From an uncultured Gammaproteobacteria bacterium (lineage in GTDB: Bacteria > Pseudomonadota > Gammaproteobacteria > GCA-001735895), in assembly GCA_947259485.1 (NCBI GenBank), contig CAMYLU010000022.1, positions 38,756 to 102,755 on the forward strand: 64,000 nucleotides of DNA, read 5' to 3'. A program made the position numbers and the translations under genes. This document shows positions 19,966 to 30,395 of this stretch, piece by piece (positions within the stretch are counted from its first letter, which is position 1; each line of letters begins with the position of its first letter). The notes under the pieces were generated by a model, which made no database searches, was not told where the DNA came from, and was given only the letters and a program-made list of their open reading frames with translations.

Positions 19966-20373
19966 ATGGAAACAGCCGATATTAAAAACGCAGGTTTAAA
20001 AGTAACCTTGCCGCGTATGAAAATCCTTGAGCTGCTGGAAAGTTCGGCCGACCGCCATTTAAAGGCTGAGGATATCTATAAAATGCTGCTGGACTCGGGC
20101 GAGGAAATCGCGCTGGCCACGGTATATCGAGTCTTGACCCAGTTCGAAACCGCCGGGCTGGTAACCCGTCATCATTTTGATGGTGGACACGCGGTTTTTG
20201 AAATCAATGACGGCGAACACCACGATCACCTGGTTGATATTTCAAGCGGCAGGGTAGTTGAGTTTTATGACGAAATTATCGAGCAGCGACAAAAAGAAAT
20301 TGCCGACAGATACGGTTTTACGATTACCGAGCACACGATGGTACTGTACGGACATTTCGAGGAAAAAAAGTAG
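19966..20373 (+). CDS. fur: ferric uptake regulator Fur
   Basis: Fur represses iron-uptake genes when loaded with ferrous iron. The 135-residue protein has the winged-helix AGLKVTLPRMKILELLE and LATVYRVLTQFETAGLV blocks and the metal-binding HHDH (85-88). The CxxC structural-zinc pair usual at about 91 and 94 is absent (Asp91 and Ser94), a variation also partly seen in Pseudomonas Fur. The bamE-fur gap is 75 bp; I see no clear Fur box there. Confidence 0.96.
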   Translation: METADIKNAGLKVTLPRMKILELLESSADRHLKAEDIYKMLLDSGEEIALATVYRVLTQFETAGLVTRHHFDGGHAVFEINDGEHHDHLVDISSGRVVEFYDEIIEQRQKEIADRYGFTITEHTMVLYGHFEEKK

Positions 20374-20426
20374 ATTAACTAATCGCCAGGCCAGGTAGCT
20401 TGCCGAATTTTATCCTTCAACACGCC

Positions 20427-22091
20427 TCATTCCTGAGTAGCCAGCATTTCACTGGCATGGGCGCGGGTCTGCGCGGTAATGGTAACGCCGCCGAGCATCC
20501 GCGCGACCTCCTCGAGCCGCTCTTCATTGCTTAACGGGACTACTTCAGTCGACGTTTCGCCGCGTTCGCTGGTCTTGGTTACCCGATAATGATGGTGTGC
20601 CTGGGAGGCCACCTGGGGTAAATGGGTGACGCAGAATACCTGCCTGTCTCGTCCCAGCAAACGCAATTTCTTGCCGACAATTTCGGCGACACCACCGCCA
20701 ACACCACTATCGACCTCGTCGAAAATCAGGGTCGGTATTTTGGACGATTCACTCATGATCACCTGTATTGCGAGACTAATGCGTGAAAGTTCACCCCCGG
20801 AGGCCACCTTCGAAAGCGGTTTTGGAGCCTGGCCAGAATTGGTGCTTACGAGATATCGAATACTATCAGTGCCATGATTAGCAGGTTCCTGGTGGGGCTC
20901 GATACCAATAAGGAATTGACCTTCCTCCATCCCCAGCTGCTGCATTACCTGTGTCACTTGCTCGGACAATGTCGCCGCAGTTATCTGCCGCTTCAGCGAT
21001 AGCTCCCCGGCACTGAACAGGTAGTCGTCACGCGCTTTATCGAGATCGGCCTGAATCGTCTCCGCATCGAAATTATCGCCCTGCAACATCTCCAGTTCCC
21101 GGTTCAGTTCCTCGCCAAGTGCGGGTAAGGCCGCGACTTCGATACGATGCTTGCGCGACAGGTTCTGGATGGTTGCGATGCGCTCGTTTATCGCTTCCAG
21201 GCGGGCACCATCGAGCTCGATTCCATCGCGATAATTGCGTAGTTCCGAGGTCGCTTCCTGGACCTGGATCAAGGCCGCATTAATGAGTTCATGGCTGCTA
21301 ACCAAAGCCTTGTCACTTTCCAGCAGCAGGCCCAGCTTCTGTTCGCACAGGCTAAGCACGGACTGAATACTCTGATCGTCGTTTTCGTAAAGCTGCGCAA
21401 GTACCTGGCCGGTCTGCTCAATCAAGGCGTCCGCGTTCGAGAGGCGTCGGTATTCATCCTGTAAAATTTCGAACTCGCCTTCCGCAAGGGCGATTTGATT
21501 CAACTCGTCACAGTATAATCCGAGTAAGTCGATACGCTGTTCCCGCTCCCTGGAACCGGATTGTGCTTGCTCCAGGCGTTGCTCCAGGGCTCGATAGTGC
21601 ACATATTTCTGCTGTACTTCGTCCAGTAGAGAGTGCTCGCCCAGAAAGGCATCGAGTAATTGGCGTTGTACCAGCGGTACTTGCAGGGATTGATGTTCAT
21701 GCTGGCCGTGGATATCGATCAACTTGTCACACAAGGTACGTAATTGCGCGAGGGTGGCGTTAAAGCCGTTGATAAATGCCTTGCTGCGACCGTTGGCGTG
21801 AAGCACACGCCGGACTAGACATTCACCATCGGCATTCATTTCCTGCTCGGCAAGCCATGTCTGCACTGCCGGAGTATCGTCGAGGCAGAAACTGACACTT
21901 ATTTCCGCGCGTTCCGTGCCCTGGCGAATGAAATCGCTTTCGGCACGGTCGCCAGCGACCAGTTTGATCGCGTCGAGCAGAATCGATTTACCGGCACCGG
22001 TTTCCCCGGTGAGTGCACTCAGCCCGGAATCAAACTCGAGCTGTAACGAATCGATGATCGCGAAGTTGCTGATCTGAATCGATTCGAGCAC
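20427..22091 (-). CDS. recN: DNA repair protein RecN
   Basis: RecN is an SMC-like ATPase in double-strand-break repair. The 554-residue protein has Walker A GETGAGKS (29-36), a central coiled coil (about 160-370, rich in Glu, Gln and Leu), and the signature, Walker B and H-loop segments KVASGGELSRISLAIQ, LIFDEVDSGVGGG and VTHLPQVASQA. The start is GTG at 22091, sharing a base with the nadK stop (TAGTG), so nadK-recN form a coupled pair. Confidence 0.97.
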   Translation of the reverse strand: MLESIQISNFAIIDSLQLEFDSGLSALTGETGAGKSILLDAIKLVAGDRAESDFIRQGTERAEISVSFCLDDTPAVQTWLAEQEMNADGECLVRRVLHANGRSKAFINGFNATLAQLRTLCDKLIDIHGQHEHQSLQVPLVQRQLLDAFLGEHSLLDEVQQKYVHYRALEQRLEQAQSGSREREQRIDLLGLYCDELNQIALAEGEFEILQDEYRRLSNADALIEQTGQVLAQLYENDDQSIQSVLSLCEQKLGLLLESDKALVSSHELINAALIQVQEATSELRNYRDGIELDGARLEAINERIATIQNLSRKHRIEVAALPALGEELNRELEMLQGDNFDAETIQADLDKARDDYLFSAGELSLKRQITAATLSEQVTQVMQQLGMEEGQFLIGIEPHQEPANHGTDSIRYLVSTNSGQAPKPLSKVASGGELSRISLAIQVIMSESSKIPTLIFDEVDSGVGGGVAEIVGKKLRLLGRDRQVFCVTHLPQVASQAHHHYRVTKTSERGETSTEVVPLSNEERLEEVARMLGGVTITAQTRAHASEMLATQE

Positions 22092-22960
22092 TAGTAATTT
22101 GCGCTCCAGTAGAGCTTGGCACGCAACACCTGGAAGTAGTCGTAGTCCTCGGGATGTAACAAGGTTAAGGGTTTGGGATAGCGTATTATACGTACCCGGT
22201 TTTCCTGGTTCACGATCGTGGTTGAATGACCATCATAGCTGACCTTTGCAGGTAACGAATCCTGTCCGAGGCGGACTTCAATAGGCTGGTCAGCAGGTAA
22301 AACAATCGGGCGGTTACTGAGGGTATGTGGACATATCGGCACGATTGCGAGCGTGTTAAGCGAGGGATGCATAATCGGGCCGCCACCTGAAAGGGCATAT
22401 GCTGTCGAGCCGGTAGGCGTGGTTACGATCACCCCGTCAGAACGTTGTATATGAATTAAAACGCCACCGCTCGAAATTTCGTATTCAATCATGCTCGCTG
22501 ATTCGTAGCTGTGCAGAATAATGTCATTGAGAGCAACATTGGTTGAGACCAGCTTGTCGCCGTCGTAGAAATGTCCTTCAATAAGGAATCGCTCCTCGAC
22601 GCTGTAACGACCCTGCATAACAGCATCCAGGTAGGACTCAAAATCGTCAAACGAGACGTCCGCAAGAAATCCCAGCCGGCCCAGGTTAATGCCCAGCAAC
22701 GGCGTATCAACATCGGCAAGTGCACGTGCAGCGGTTAGCAGGGTGCCGTCACCACCTAGCGAAATCACCAGCTCGGATTGTTCTACCAGTTCGCTCAGCG
22801 AAACGTTCGATACCCCGGGCAGGGGCTCGTCGAAATCAAGGCAATGCACGATAACCGTAGCGTGGCGGGTCAGTGCCGGTACGACCTGTTGAACCTTTTC
22901 CTGCCGCGCCTGCATATCACTGCGGACGATGAGGCCAATTGATTTAAAATTCGAAGGCAT
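22091..22960 (-). CDS. nadK: NAD kinase
   Basis: NadK phosphorylates NAD to NADP. The 289-residue protein has the GGDGT motif (69-73), the LGINLGRLGFLAD segment, the NDIILH segment and the DGVIVTTPTGSTAYALSGGGPI block, all typical of the family. It is transcribed away from hrcA, and its last base overlaps the recN start. Confidence 0.97.
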   Translation of the reverse strand: MPSNFKSIGLIVRSDMQARQEKVQQVVPALTRHATVIVHCLDFDEPLPGVSNVSLSELVEQSELVISLGGDGTLLTAARALADVDTPLLGINLGRLGFLADVSFDDFESYLDAVMQGRYSVEERFLIEGHFYDGDKLVSTNVALNDIILHSYESASMIEYEISSGGVLIHIQRSDGVIVTTPTGSTAYALSGGGPIMHPSLNTLAIVPICPHTLSNRPIVLPADQPIEVRLGQDSLPAKVSYDGHSTTIVNQENRVRIIRYPKPLTLLHPEDYDYFQVLRAKLYWSANY

Positions 22961-23074
22961 TATTAAAACTAGTATCCAGGATCCCTTGATTTACCGGGGT
23001 TTAGTAGTTAGCTTGTGTTTCACTGTATTTAAATTGCCGCTAAACTAGCGCCTTGCAACAATATATCAGACCCG

Positions 23075-24115
23075 ATGAACGAAAAATACGAACTTGATGA
23101 GCGCGCCCAGGTTTTATTGCGGGAATTGATCAACTCGTATTCGCGTGATGCTCAGCCGGTTGGCTCGAAAAATCTGGCTGAATTATCCGGACTCGACGTC
23201 AGCTCCGCTACAATTCGCAATATTATGGCGAAGCTCGAGGACATGGGACTGGTCAATTCGCCCCACACCTCGGCCGGTCGAATTCCGACCGAGGCCGGAT
23301 ACCGTTTTTTTATTGATAGCCTGCTCGAAGTAGACAATCTCGAGACAGCCTCGCAGCGGATTATTTCAGATACCTTCAGTGCCGACAAAACTTCCAGCGA
23401 TCTCATTCATAGCGCCACCGATATACTCTCGCAAATCACTCACCTGGCTGGAATTGTCAGCATGACTCATACTGCACCCGCCGAGGTGCGTCACATCGAG
23501 TTTATGAAACTGAGTGATCGTCGTGTATTGGTAATCCTGGTGATCAACAAGGACGACGTGCATAACAAGGTAATCCATGTTGAACGCGATTACAGCGATC
23601 TCGAGTTACAGCAGGCAGCACAGACTTTGAGTCGTTACCTGATAGGGCGCAGTTTCGAAAGCGCCCGCAGAAAACTGCTGGATGAGCTTTCCGAACTGAG
23701 AACCGATGTCAATTCAATACTGGAACCTGTTCTCGAAGCAATGGAAGAGGTTTGTAGCATGACCGCGCATGATGACCTGCTCACAAGCGGTGAAACTAAC
23801 TTGCTTCAGTACGCGGAACTATCTGATATCAACAAGTTACGTAGTCTTTTTAAAGTATTTAATGAGAAAACCGATCTGCTGAAATTACTCGATGGCTGCA
23901 CTTCTGCAGAGGGCGTCGAAATCTTTATCGGTAGCGAATCAGGCTACTCGGTTTTAAGCGATTGCAGCGTGGTCGGCGCGCCGTATGAAATCAAGGGTGA
24001 AATTGTCGGCGTGTTAGGCGTTATCGGCCCGACTCGTATCGCCTATGAACAAGTGATACCGATTGTGGATGTAACCGCAAGATTGTTAACTTCGGCCTTG
24101 AATACTCAGAAATAA
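23075..24115 (+). CDS. hrcA: heat-inducible transcription repressor HrcA
   Basis: HrcA represses chaperone genes by binding CIRCE operators, with GroEL as co-factor. The 346-residue protein has the N-terminal winged helix (ELDERAQVLLRELINSYSRDAQPVGS..., VSSATIRNIMAKLEDMGLV, HTSAGRIPTEAGYRFF) and the C-terminal GAF-like domain ending in GVIGPTRIAYEQVIPIVD. It precedes grpE-dnaK-dnaJ as expected. I found no CIRCE inverted repeat in front of hrcA, grpE or dnaK, so its operator may be elsewhere (for example at groESL, outside the window). Confidence 0.96.
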   Translation: MNEKYELDERAQVLLRELINSYSRDAQPVGSKNLAELSGLDVSSATIRNIMAKLEDMGLVNSPHTSAGRIPTEAGYRFFIDSLLEVDNLETASQRIISDTFSADKTSSDLIHSATDILSQITHLAGIVSMTHTAPAEVRHIEFMKLSDRRVLVILVINKDDVHNKVIHVERDYSDLELQQAAQTLSRYLIGRSFESARRKLLDELSELRTDVNSILEPVLEAMEEVCSMTAHDDLLTSGETNLLQYAELSDINKLRSLFKVFNEKTDLLKLLDGCTSAEGVEIFIGSESGYSVLSDCSVVGAPYEIKGEIVGVLGVIGPTRIAYEQVIPIVDVTARLLTSALNTQK

Positions 24116-24124
24116 TCCTTAAAT
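24097..24124 (+). promoter_or_regulatory. possible heat-shock (sigma-32) promoter for grpE
   Basis: CTTGAA at 24097-24102, a 14-base spacer, then CCTTAAAT at 24117-24124, a partial match to CCCCATNT. The -35 lies within the hrcA 3' end. The spacing equals that of the better dnaK candidate. Confidence 0.35.
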
Positions 24125-24205
24125 TGTACGCCATCTTATTAGCCTCTGTTTCTAAACGGAGTAAATTCAATCCAACAAGCGAATCAGTTTCTACCGGAGT
24201 AGTCA

Positions 24206-24790
24206 ATGTCGCCACAACAAACCAATGTCCATCCGGACGATGAACATGCCATAGCCACTGAAGCCGACGAAGATGCGCAGCTCGAAGATGTTGTTCCCGA
24301 AGCTGCCGCTGATGAGAGCGAGGCCGACGAGCCTGTCGAGATGCAGCTGGCGAAAGCGCAGGAGACAATAAAGGATTACTGGGACCAGATGATGCGATTG
24401 CGCGCCGAAATAGACAATAATCGCAAACGAGCGGAACGAGACATCGAGAGCGCGCACAAGTACGCATTGAAGAGTTTTGTTGAAAACCTGTTACCCGTGA
24501 TCGATAGCATGGAAATGGGGCAAACCGCCGCCTCGGCCGACAATGCAACCCTGGAAAGTATTCGCGAGGGAACCGCGTTAACCATGAATATGTTGATCCA
24601 TGTTATGGAAAAAAATGGACTCGAGCAGATCGATCCCCTGGGCGAGAATTTTGATCCTGAAAAGCATCAGGCCATCAGCATGATCGAGGCGGAGGGGGCA
24701 GAACCCAATACTGTTGTCGATGTTATGCAGAAGGGTTTCTTGTTAAATGATCGCCTGGTGCGACCTGCAATGGTTGTTGTTGCCAAGTAA
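24206..24790 (+). CDS. grpE: nucleotide exchange factor GrpE
   Basis: GrpE releases ADP from DnaK. The 194-residue protein has an acidic, probably disordered N-terminus (about 1-50), a long helix (about 50-105; RLRAEIDNNRKRAERDIESAHKYA) and the C-terminal beta-domain containing GLEQIDPLGENFDPEKHQAI and VVDVMQKGFLLNDRLVRPAMVVVAK. GGAG lies before the ATG at 24206. It is followed by dnaK after 94 bp with a separate candidate promoter. Confidence 0.97.
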   Translation: MSPQQTNVHPDDEHAIATEADEDAQLEDVVPEAAADESEADEPVEMQLAKAQETIKDYWDQMMRLRAEIDNNRKRAERDIESAHKYALKSFVENLLPVIDSMEMGQTAASADNATLESIREGTALTMNMLIHVMEKNGLEQIDPLGENFDPEKHQAISMIEAEGAEPNTVVDVMQKGFLLNDRLVRPAMVVVAK

Positions 24791-24813
24791 TTTACAAAAA
24801 AAATTAAAATTTA

Positions 24814-24841
24814 CTTGAAAGCAATAAAAATAACCCTACAT
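24814..24841 (+). promoter_or_regulatory. candidate heat-shock (sigma-32) promoter for dnaK
   Basis: CTTGAA at 24814-24819, a 14-base AT-rich spacer, and CCCTACAT at 24834-24841, close to the CTTGAA-N13-15-CCCCATNT consensus. It is placed about 45 bp before the dnaK ATG. Confidence 0.6.
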
Positions 24842-24884
24842 CGGGTGTAAGTTTCTTTTAGTACAAATTTTTGGAGTATATCTA

Positions 24885-26816
24885 ATGGGCAGAATCATAG
24901 GCATAGACCTCGGCACCACGAACTCTTGTGTGGCGGTAATGGAGGGCGGCAAACCCAAGGTTATCGAAAATGCCGAGGGTGATCGTACTACCCCTTCTAT
25001 CGTGGCTTTTGGCACTGACGATGAAGTACTGGTTGGGCAGCCCGCAAAACGCCAGGCAGTCACCAATCCTACAAACACGCTATACGCGGTAAAACGCCTG
25101 ATCGGGCGTCGTTTCGATGAAAAAGAGGTACAGAAGGATATTGACCTGGTGCCCTATACCATTATTAAGGCCGACAATGGTGATGCCTGGGTTGAAGCCA
25201 AGGGCAATAAAATGGCGCCACCCGAAATATCGGCTCGCGTATTACAAAAGATGAAGAAGACCGCCGAAGAGTACCTCGGTGAAGAGGTAACCGAGGCCGT
25301 TATTACGGTGCCGGCCTATTTTAATGACTCACAACGCCAGGCAACCAAGGACGCGGGGAAAATTGCCGGTCTCGAAGTTAAACGCATTATTAACGAGCCA
25401 ACCGCGGCGGCCCTGGCCTACGGCATGGACAAGTCTACCGGCGATAAAAAGATCGCTGTTTATGACCTCGGTGGTGGTACTTTCGATATCTCCATAATCG
25501 AGGTGGCCGAAGTCGATGGCGAGCACCAGTTCGAAGTACTGTCCACCAATGGCGATACGTTTCTCGGTGGTGAAGATTTCGATATGCGCCTGATAGATTA
25601 CCTTGCCGATGCATTCAAGAAAGAGCAGGGCATGGACCTGCGCGGCGACCCGCTCGCGATGCAGCGTTTGAAGGAGGCTGCCGAGAAAGCAAAAATTGAA
25701 CTGTCATCGAGCCAGCAAACCGATATAAATCTGCCCTATATCACTGCAGACGCATCGGGCCCCAAGCATCTTAATTTGAAGATTACCCGCGCCAAGCTCG
25801 AATCACTGGTTGACGATCTGATCGCGCGCACCATTGATCCACTCAAGGTGGCTCTTGATGATGCGGGTCTTTCGGTATCGGATATCAATGACATTATCCT
25901 GGTTGGCGGCCAAACCCGTATGCCGAAGGTTCTGGAAGTCGTTACAAACTTCTTTGGTCGCGATCCACGCCGTGATGTAAACCCGGACGAGGCAGTTGCA
26001 TGTGGTGCCGCGATCCAGGGCGGTGTTCTCGGTGGCGACGTTAAAAACGTGTTACTGCTTGACGTTACCCCGCTTTCACTGGGTATCGAGACCCTCGGTG
26101 GTGTGATGACCAAGTTGATCGAAAAGAATACGACTATTCCGACCAAGGCCGCACAGACCTTTTCGACCGCCGAAGATAACCAGACCGCGGTAACGGTCCA
26201 TGTGCTGCAGGGTGAACGTGAAGTCGCCACGGCTAACAAGTCTCTAGGTCGATTTGATCTCTCGGAAATCCCGACTGCGCAACGCGGTGTGCCCCAGATC
26301 GAAGTAACATTCGATATCGACGCTAACGGTATTCTTAACGTATCGGCCAAGGACAAGGCAACAGGCAAAGAGCAGAAGATTGTTATCAAGGCCTCCAGTG
26401 GTCTTTCCGATGATGAAGTCGATGCAATGATCAAGGATGCGGAAGCACATGCCGATGAAGACCGTAAGCATCGTGAATCCGTCGAAACTCGCAACCAGGC
26501 TGATGCGATGATCCACGCGGCTGAGAAGACGGTCAAGGATCTGAGTGACCAGATAGAAGATGAAGACAAGGCCGCTATCGAATCTGCCATCGAAGACCTG
26601 AAAAAGGCTTTAGAAGGTTCGGACAAGGACGATATCGATGCCAAAACGCAGGCCCTTGCCGAGGCATCGAGCAAGGTGGCTGAAAAGGCCTATTCCGCTG
26701 GTGCCGAAGAAGGTGGACCCGACCCGGTTGATGCGAATGCATCGGCGCAGGCGGATGCCAGTGAAGATGTTGTCGATGCCGAGTTTGAAGAAGTAAAAGA
26801 AGACGACAAAAAGTAA
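24885..26816 (+). CDS. dnaK: chaperone DnaK (Hsp70)
   Basis: A 643-residue Hsp70. The ATPase domain (about 1-385) opens with [17 protein letters not shown] and contains [17 protein letters not shown], the YDLGGGTFD phosphate loop and [10 protein letters not shown]. The linker [12 protein letters not shown] leads to the substrate-binding domain and an alpha lid, ending in an acidic tail with DVVDAEFEE before KK. Partners GrpE and DnaJ flank it. A long reverse-strand ORF inside the gene is the familiar antisense shadow of dnaK and not a gene. Confidence 0.99.
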   Translation: MGRIIGIDLGTTNSCVAVMEGGKPKVIENAEGDRTTPSIVAFGTDDEVLVGQPAKRQAVTNPTNTLYAVKRLIGRRFDEKEVQKDIDLVPYTIIKADNGDAWVEAKGNKMAPPEISARVLQKMKKTAEEYLGEEVTEAVITVPAYFNDSQRQATKDAGKIAGLEVKRIINEPTAAALAYGMDKSTGDKKIAVYDLGGGTFDISIIEVAEVDGEHQFEVLSTNGDTFLGGEDFDMRLIDYLADAFKKEQGMDLRGDPLAMQRLKEAAEKAKIELSSSQQTDINLPYITADASGPKHLNLKITRAKLESLVDDLIARTIDPLKVALDDAGLSVSDINDIILVGGQTRMPKVLEVVTNFFGRDPRRDVNPDEAVACGAAIQGGVLGGDVKNVLLLDVTPLSLGIETLGGVMTKLIEKNTTIPTKAAQTFSTAEDNQTAVTVHVLQGEREVATANKSLGRFDLSEIPTAQRGVPQIEVTFDIDANGILNVSAKDKATGKEQKIVIKASSGLSDDEVDAMIKDAEAHADEDRKHRESVETRNQADAMIHAAEKTVKDLSDQIEDEDKAAIESAIEDLKKALEGSDKDDIDAKTQALAEASSKVAEKAYSAGAEEGGPDPVDANASAQADASEDVVDAEFEEVKEDDKK

Positions 26817-26839
26817 CGGTATGTTCTGATCGTTATAGA

Positions 26840-26869
26840 CCTGGCGCGATTTATCGCGCCGGGTTTTAT
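26840..26869 (+). terminator. Rho-independent terminator between dnaK and dnaJ
   Basis: An about 10-bp GC-rich stem (CCTGGCGCGA paired with the segment ending CGCCGGG at 26863) is followed by TTTTATT. It lies 23 bp after the dnaK stop and could reduce dnaJ expression relative to dnaK. Confidence 0.8.
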
Positions 26870-26888
26870 TATTTGTAGATACGAGTCA

Positions 26889-28007
26889 ATGTCACAACGC
26901 GATTATTACGAAGTTCTCGAAGTTTCAAATACTGCATCGGATGCCGAAATCAAAAAGGCGTTTCGTCGCCTGGCAATGAAATATCATCCGGATCGCAATC
27001 CTGATGACGAGTCTGCTGAAAAAAATTTTAAGGAAGCCAAGGAAGCTTTCGACGTACTTTCAAACCCCAACAAGCGCGCAGCCTACGACCAGTTCGGGCA
27101 TGCCGGTGTCGATCAATCCGTCGGTGGAGGCGGCTTCAGCGGGGGCGGTTTCGGTGACGCCTTCAGCGATATTTTTGGAGATATATTCGGCGGCGGTGGT
27201 CGTTCGCGCGTGCGCAAGGGCGCCGATCTGCAGTACAACCTCGAATTAACCCTGGAGGATGCCGTCAAAGGTACCACGGTTAAAATTCGTGTACCTACCC
27301 TGAAACACTGTACTACCTGCTCAGGTAGTGGCGCAAAACCCGGCACTTCTGCCGAAACCTGCAGTACCTGTGGCGGGCACGGCCAGGTACGTATGCAACA
27401 GGGTTTTTTCTCGGTGCAGCAAACCTGTCCCAATTGTCGTGGCAAAGGCACAACCATCAGTGATCCCTGCAATACATGCCACGGTGCCGGACGGGTAAAA
27501 GAACACAAATCGCTATCCGTGGAAGTGCCCGCGGGGGTCGATAATGGTGATCGTATTCGCCTGTCAGGAGAAGGCGAGGCCGGCGATGCAAGTGCTCCGT
27601 CCGGCGATTTGTTCGTGCAAATACATGTCAAACCACATCCGATTTTTGAGCGTGATAATGCTGATCTTTACTGCGAGGTACCTATCAGCATCGTTACTGC
27701 CGCGCTTGGCGGTGAGCTGGAAGTACCCAGTCTCGAGGGCAGACTAAACCTGAAAGTACCAGCAGGCACCCAGACGCATAAGCAGTTTCGCATGCGCGGC
27801 AAGGGTGTCAAACCGGTTCGAGGTGGTCCCATCGGTGATTTAATCTGCCGCATTGTTGTCGAAACACCTGTAAAATTGAACGCTGAGCAAAAAGAACTAC
27901 TTGAACAATTTGCACAATCGATGGATAAGGCGGGAAAGAAACACAGTCCGAATGAAAATTCCTGGGTCGATAACATGAAGAAGTTCTTTGAAGATATGAA
28001 ATCTTGA
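26889..28007 (+). CDS. dnaJ: co-chaperone DnaJ (Hsp40)
   Basis: A 372-residue class I DnaJ. The J-domain (about 1-70) contains the HPD motif in KYHPDRN, followed by a Gly/Phe-rich linker (about 75-105). The zinc-binding domain has four CxxCxGxG repeats ([32 protein letters not shown]), then the substrate-binding C-terminal domains and dimerisation tail. It stimulates the DnaK ATPase. dapB follows after 24 bp. Confidence 0.98.
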   Translation: MSQRDYYEVLEVSNTASDAEIKKAFRRLAMKYHPDRNPDDESAEKNFKEAKEAFDVLSNPNKRAAYDQFGHAGVDQSVGGGGFSGGGFGDAFSDIFGDIFGGGGRSRVRKGADLQYNLELTLEDAVKGTTVKIRVPTLKHCTTCSGSGAKPGTSAETCSTCGGHGQVRMQQGFFSVQQTCPNCRGKGTTISDPCNTCHGAGRVKEHKSLSVEVPAGVDNGDRIRLSGEGEAGDASAPSGDLFVQIHVKPHPIFERDNADLYCEVPISIVTAALGGELEVPSLEGRLNLKVPAGTQTHKQFRMRGKGVKPVRGGPIGDLICRIVVETPVKLNAEQKELLEQFAQSMDKAGKKHSPNENSWVDNMKKFFEDMKS

Positions 28008-28829
<822 letters not shown>

Positions 28830-28857
28830 ATTCACATTAGATAGTGAATGTAAGTAA

Positions 28858-30372
28858 ATGAATTTAAACCGCTTTACCATTTTTCCTGCCATTCATTTGC
28901 GCAATGGAGAGGTAGTGCGTTTCACCCAGGGTGATACCGAAAATCCAGTTGTTTTCAATACCGATCCAGTCGCATGCGCACGCCAGTGGATCGAACAGGG
29001 CGCCGAATGGCTGCAGGTTGTCAATCTTGACGCCGCTTTCGACGAGGACGCCAGCCATAACTGGGAACTTATTAAACAGATAACTGCGCTCGAGGTAAGT
29101 ATCCAGTTCGGTGGCGGCATCCGCAGCATTGATGATGTCCACTGGGCGATGAAATCGGGCATCAAGCGCGTCATTATCGGGACTTCCGCGGTTGAAAATC
29201 CGCAAATGATGGCAGAGTCGATTGCAACCTATGGCAGTGATGCAGTTGTGCTCGGGATCGATGCCGATGCCCAGGGCGAGGTCCAGATTCATGGCTGGCG
29301 TGCAGGCGGAAGCGTGCAGGCAACAGCGCTTGCGATTCAAATGCGGCAACTGGGAGTAACCACGGCAATTCATACCAGTATTCATCGTGACGGTTCGATG
29401 ACCGGGGTTGACCTGGAAGCGTCGATCGATCTTGCCGCCATGAGCGGTTTGCGAATCATCGTTGGCGGTGGTATCGGCTCAATGACGGATGTGCGTGAGT
29501 GCTTTAACAACGACGGCATCGATGGCGTAATAATCGGTAAGGCACTCTATACCGGTAATGTTGACCTGAAAAAAGCGCTCGAAATTTCCAGTCATAAAGA
29601 CTCCTTCGAGGCCGGGTTATCCAGGTGGAAGGCCGATCAAAGCATGCCCTGGAATCGATTTGGATATGAACTGGTCGAACATAATTTGAAGAAGCATATC
29701 CCGATGGATTCACAACCGCTGCGTATTCTTGATGCCGGTGGCGGTAACGGGCTTGACAGCCTGGCGCTGGCGCGCATGAATCACCAGATTGAACTTGTTG
29801 ATATCTCCCAACAGATGCTCGATGACGCTCGCGCCAATGCAGCGTTGGCCGGTGTTACCGATCGACTGAGTATCCACGCGATGGATATTCTCAACATTGG
29901 CAGTAAATTTTCCGAAAACGAGTTTGATATAATCCTCTGTCACAACGTTATTCAATTTATCGACGAGGTGAAACCGCTGCTGGAGGCCCTGCTGCTGGTT
30001 TTGAAGCCCGGTGGTTTCATATCGTTGATAGCCACCAATCAATATTCCTTGCCCTACCAGGCGGCCTTTCTGGAACAGGACCTGGATAAAGCCTATGACC
30101 TGCTCGACCAGAGCGATCAGTACAACTCGATATTTGATATTAGCGTGCATGAATATCGCCCTGACGAAGTTATCGACTGGCTCACTGGCATGGGACTAAA
30201 CCTGGAAAAACACTACGGGATTCGGTGCCTTTACAATTACTGGGGCACCAATGAATTAAAGGAGGATTCCGCGGTATACCAAAAACTGAAGAAGCTCGAA
30301 TTGGAGTTTACCGAACGTAATCCCTACAAGCTTACTGCGAGGCAGTTCCAGATCATCGCGCGAAAGACCTGA
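28858..30372 (+). CDS. HisA-like barrel fused to a CmoM-like SAM methyltransferase
   Basis: One uninterrupted frame encodes 504 residues. Residues 1-245 follow the HisA (ProFAR isomerase) fold closely: VVRFTQGD, QFGGGIRSIDD (83-93), VIIGTSAVENP, VLGIDADAQG (131-140), HRDGSMTG, IVGGGIGS and GVIIGKALYTG. However, the catalytic Asp of PAIDL is histidine (H13), and LVVDLD reads VVNLD; the second catalytic Asp is kept (D135). Residues 246-504 are a class I methyltransferase: LDAGGGNG (291-298), the VDISQQML strand, LCHNVIQFID, LKPGGFISL, and a C-terminal part (IRCLYNYW, ELEFTERNPY, FQIIARK) resembling CmoM, the tRNA cmo5U methyltransferase. It lies away from any his genes. ProFAR isomerase activity is doubtful; the combined role is unknown. 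Confidence 0.85.
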   Translation: MNLNRFTIFPAIHLRNGEVVRFTQGDTENPVVFNTDPVACARQWIEQGAEWLQVVNLDAAFDEDASHNWELIKQITALEVSIQFGGGIRSIDDVHWAMKSGIKRVIIGTSAVENPQMMAESIATYGSDAVVLGIDADAQGEVQIHGWRAGGSVQATALAIQMRQLGVTTAIHTSIHRDGSMTGVDLEASIDLAAMSGLRIIVGGGIGSMTDVRECFNNDGIDGVIIGKALYTGNVDLKKALEISSHKDSFEAGLSRWKADQSMPWNRFGYELVEHNLKKHIPMDSQPLRILDAGGGNGLDSLALARMNHQIELVDISQQMLDDARANAALAGVTDRLSIHAMDILNIGSKFSENEFDIILCHNVIQFIDEVKPLLEALLLVLKPGGFISLIATNQYSLPYQAAFLEQDLDKAYDLLDQSDQYNSIFDISVHEYRPDEVIDWLTGMGLNLEKHYGIRCLYNYWGTNELKEDSAVYQKLKKLELEFTERNPYKLTARQFQIIARKT

Positions 30373-30395
30373 CCGGGCCAGTCGCATAAAAATCG

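Noticed and set aside
22961..23074. Possible CIRCE element before hrcA from TTAGC and GCTAA half-ends
   Set aside because: The half-sites are too far apart (about 28 bases) and lack the inner CACTC/GAGTG parts of CIRCE.
25736..26674. 312-codon reverse-strand ORF inside dnaK
   Set aside because: Long antisense frames in dnaK arise from its codon bias; the Ser/Arg-rich product has no start signals or family features.
27113..27631. 172-codon reverse-strand ORF inside dnaJ
   Set aside because: Antisense shadow of the Gly-rich and zinc-finger region; Pro/Ser-rich and without a start signal.
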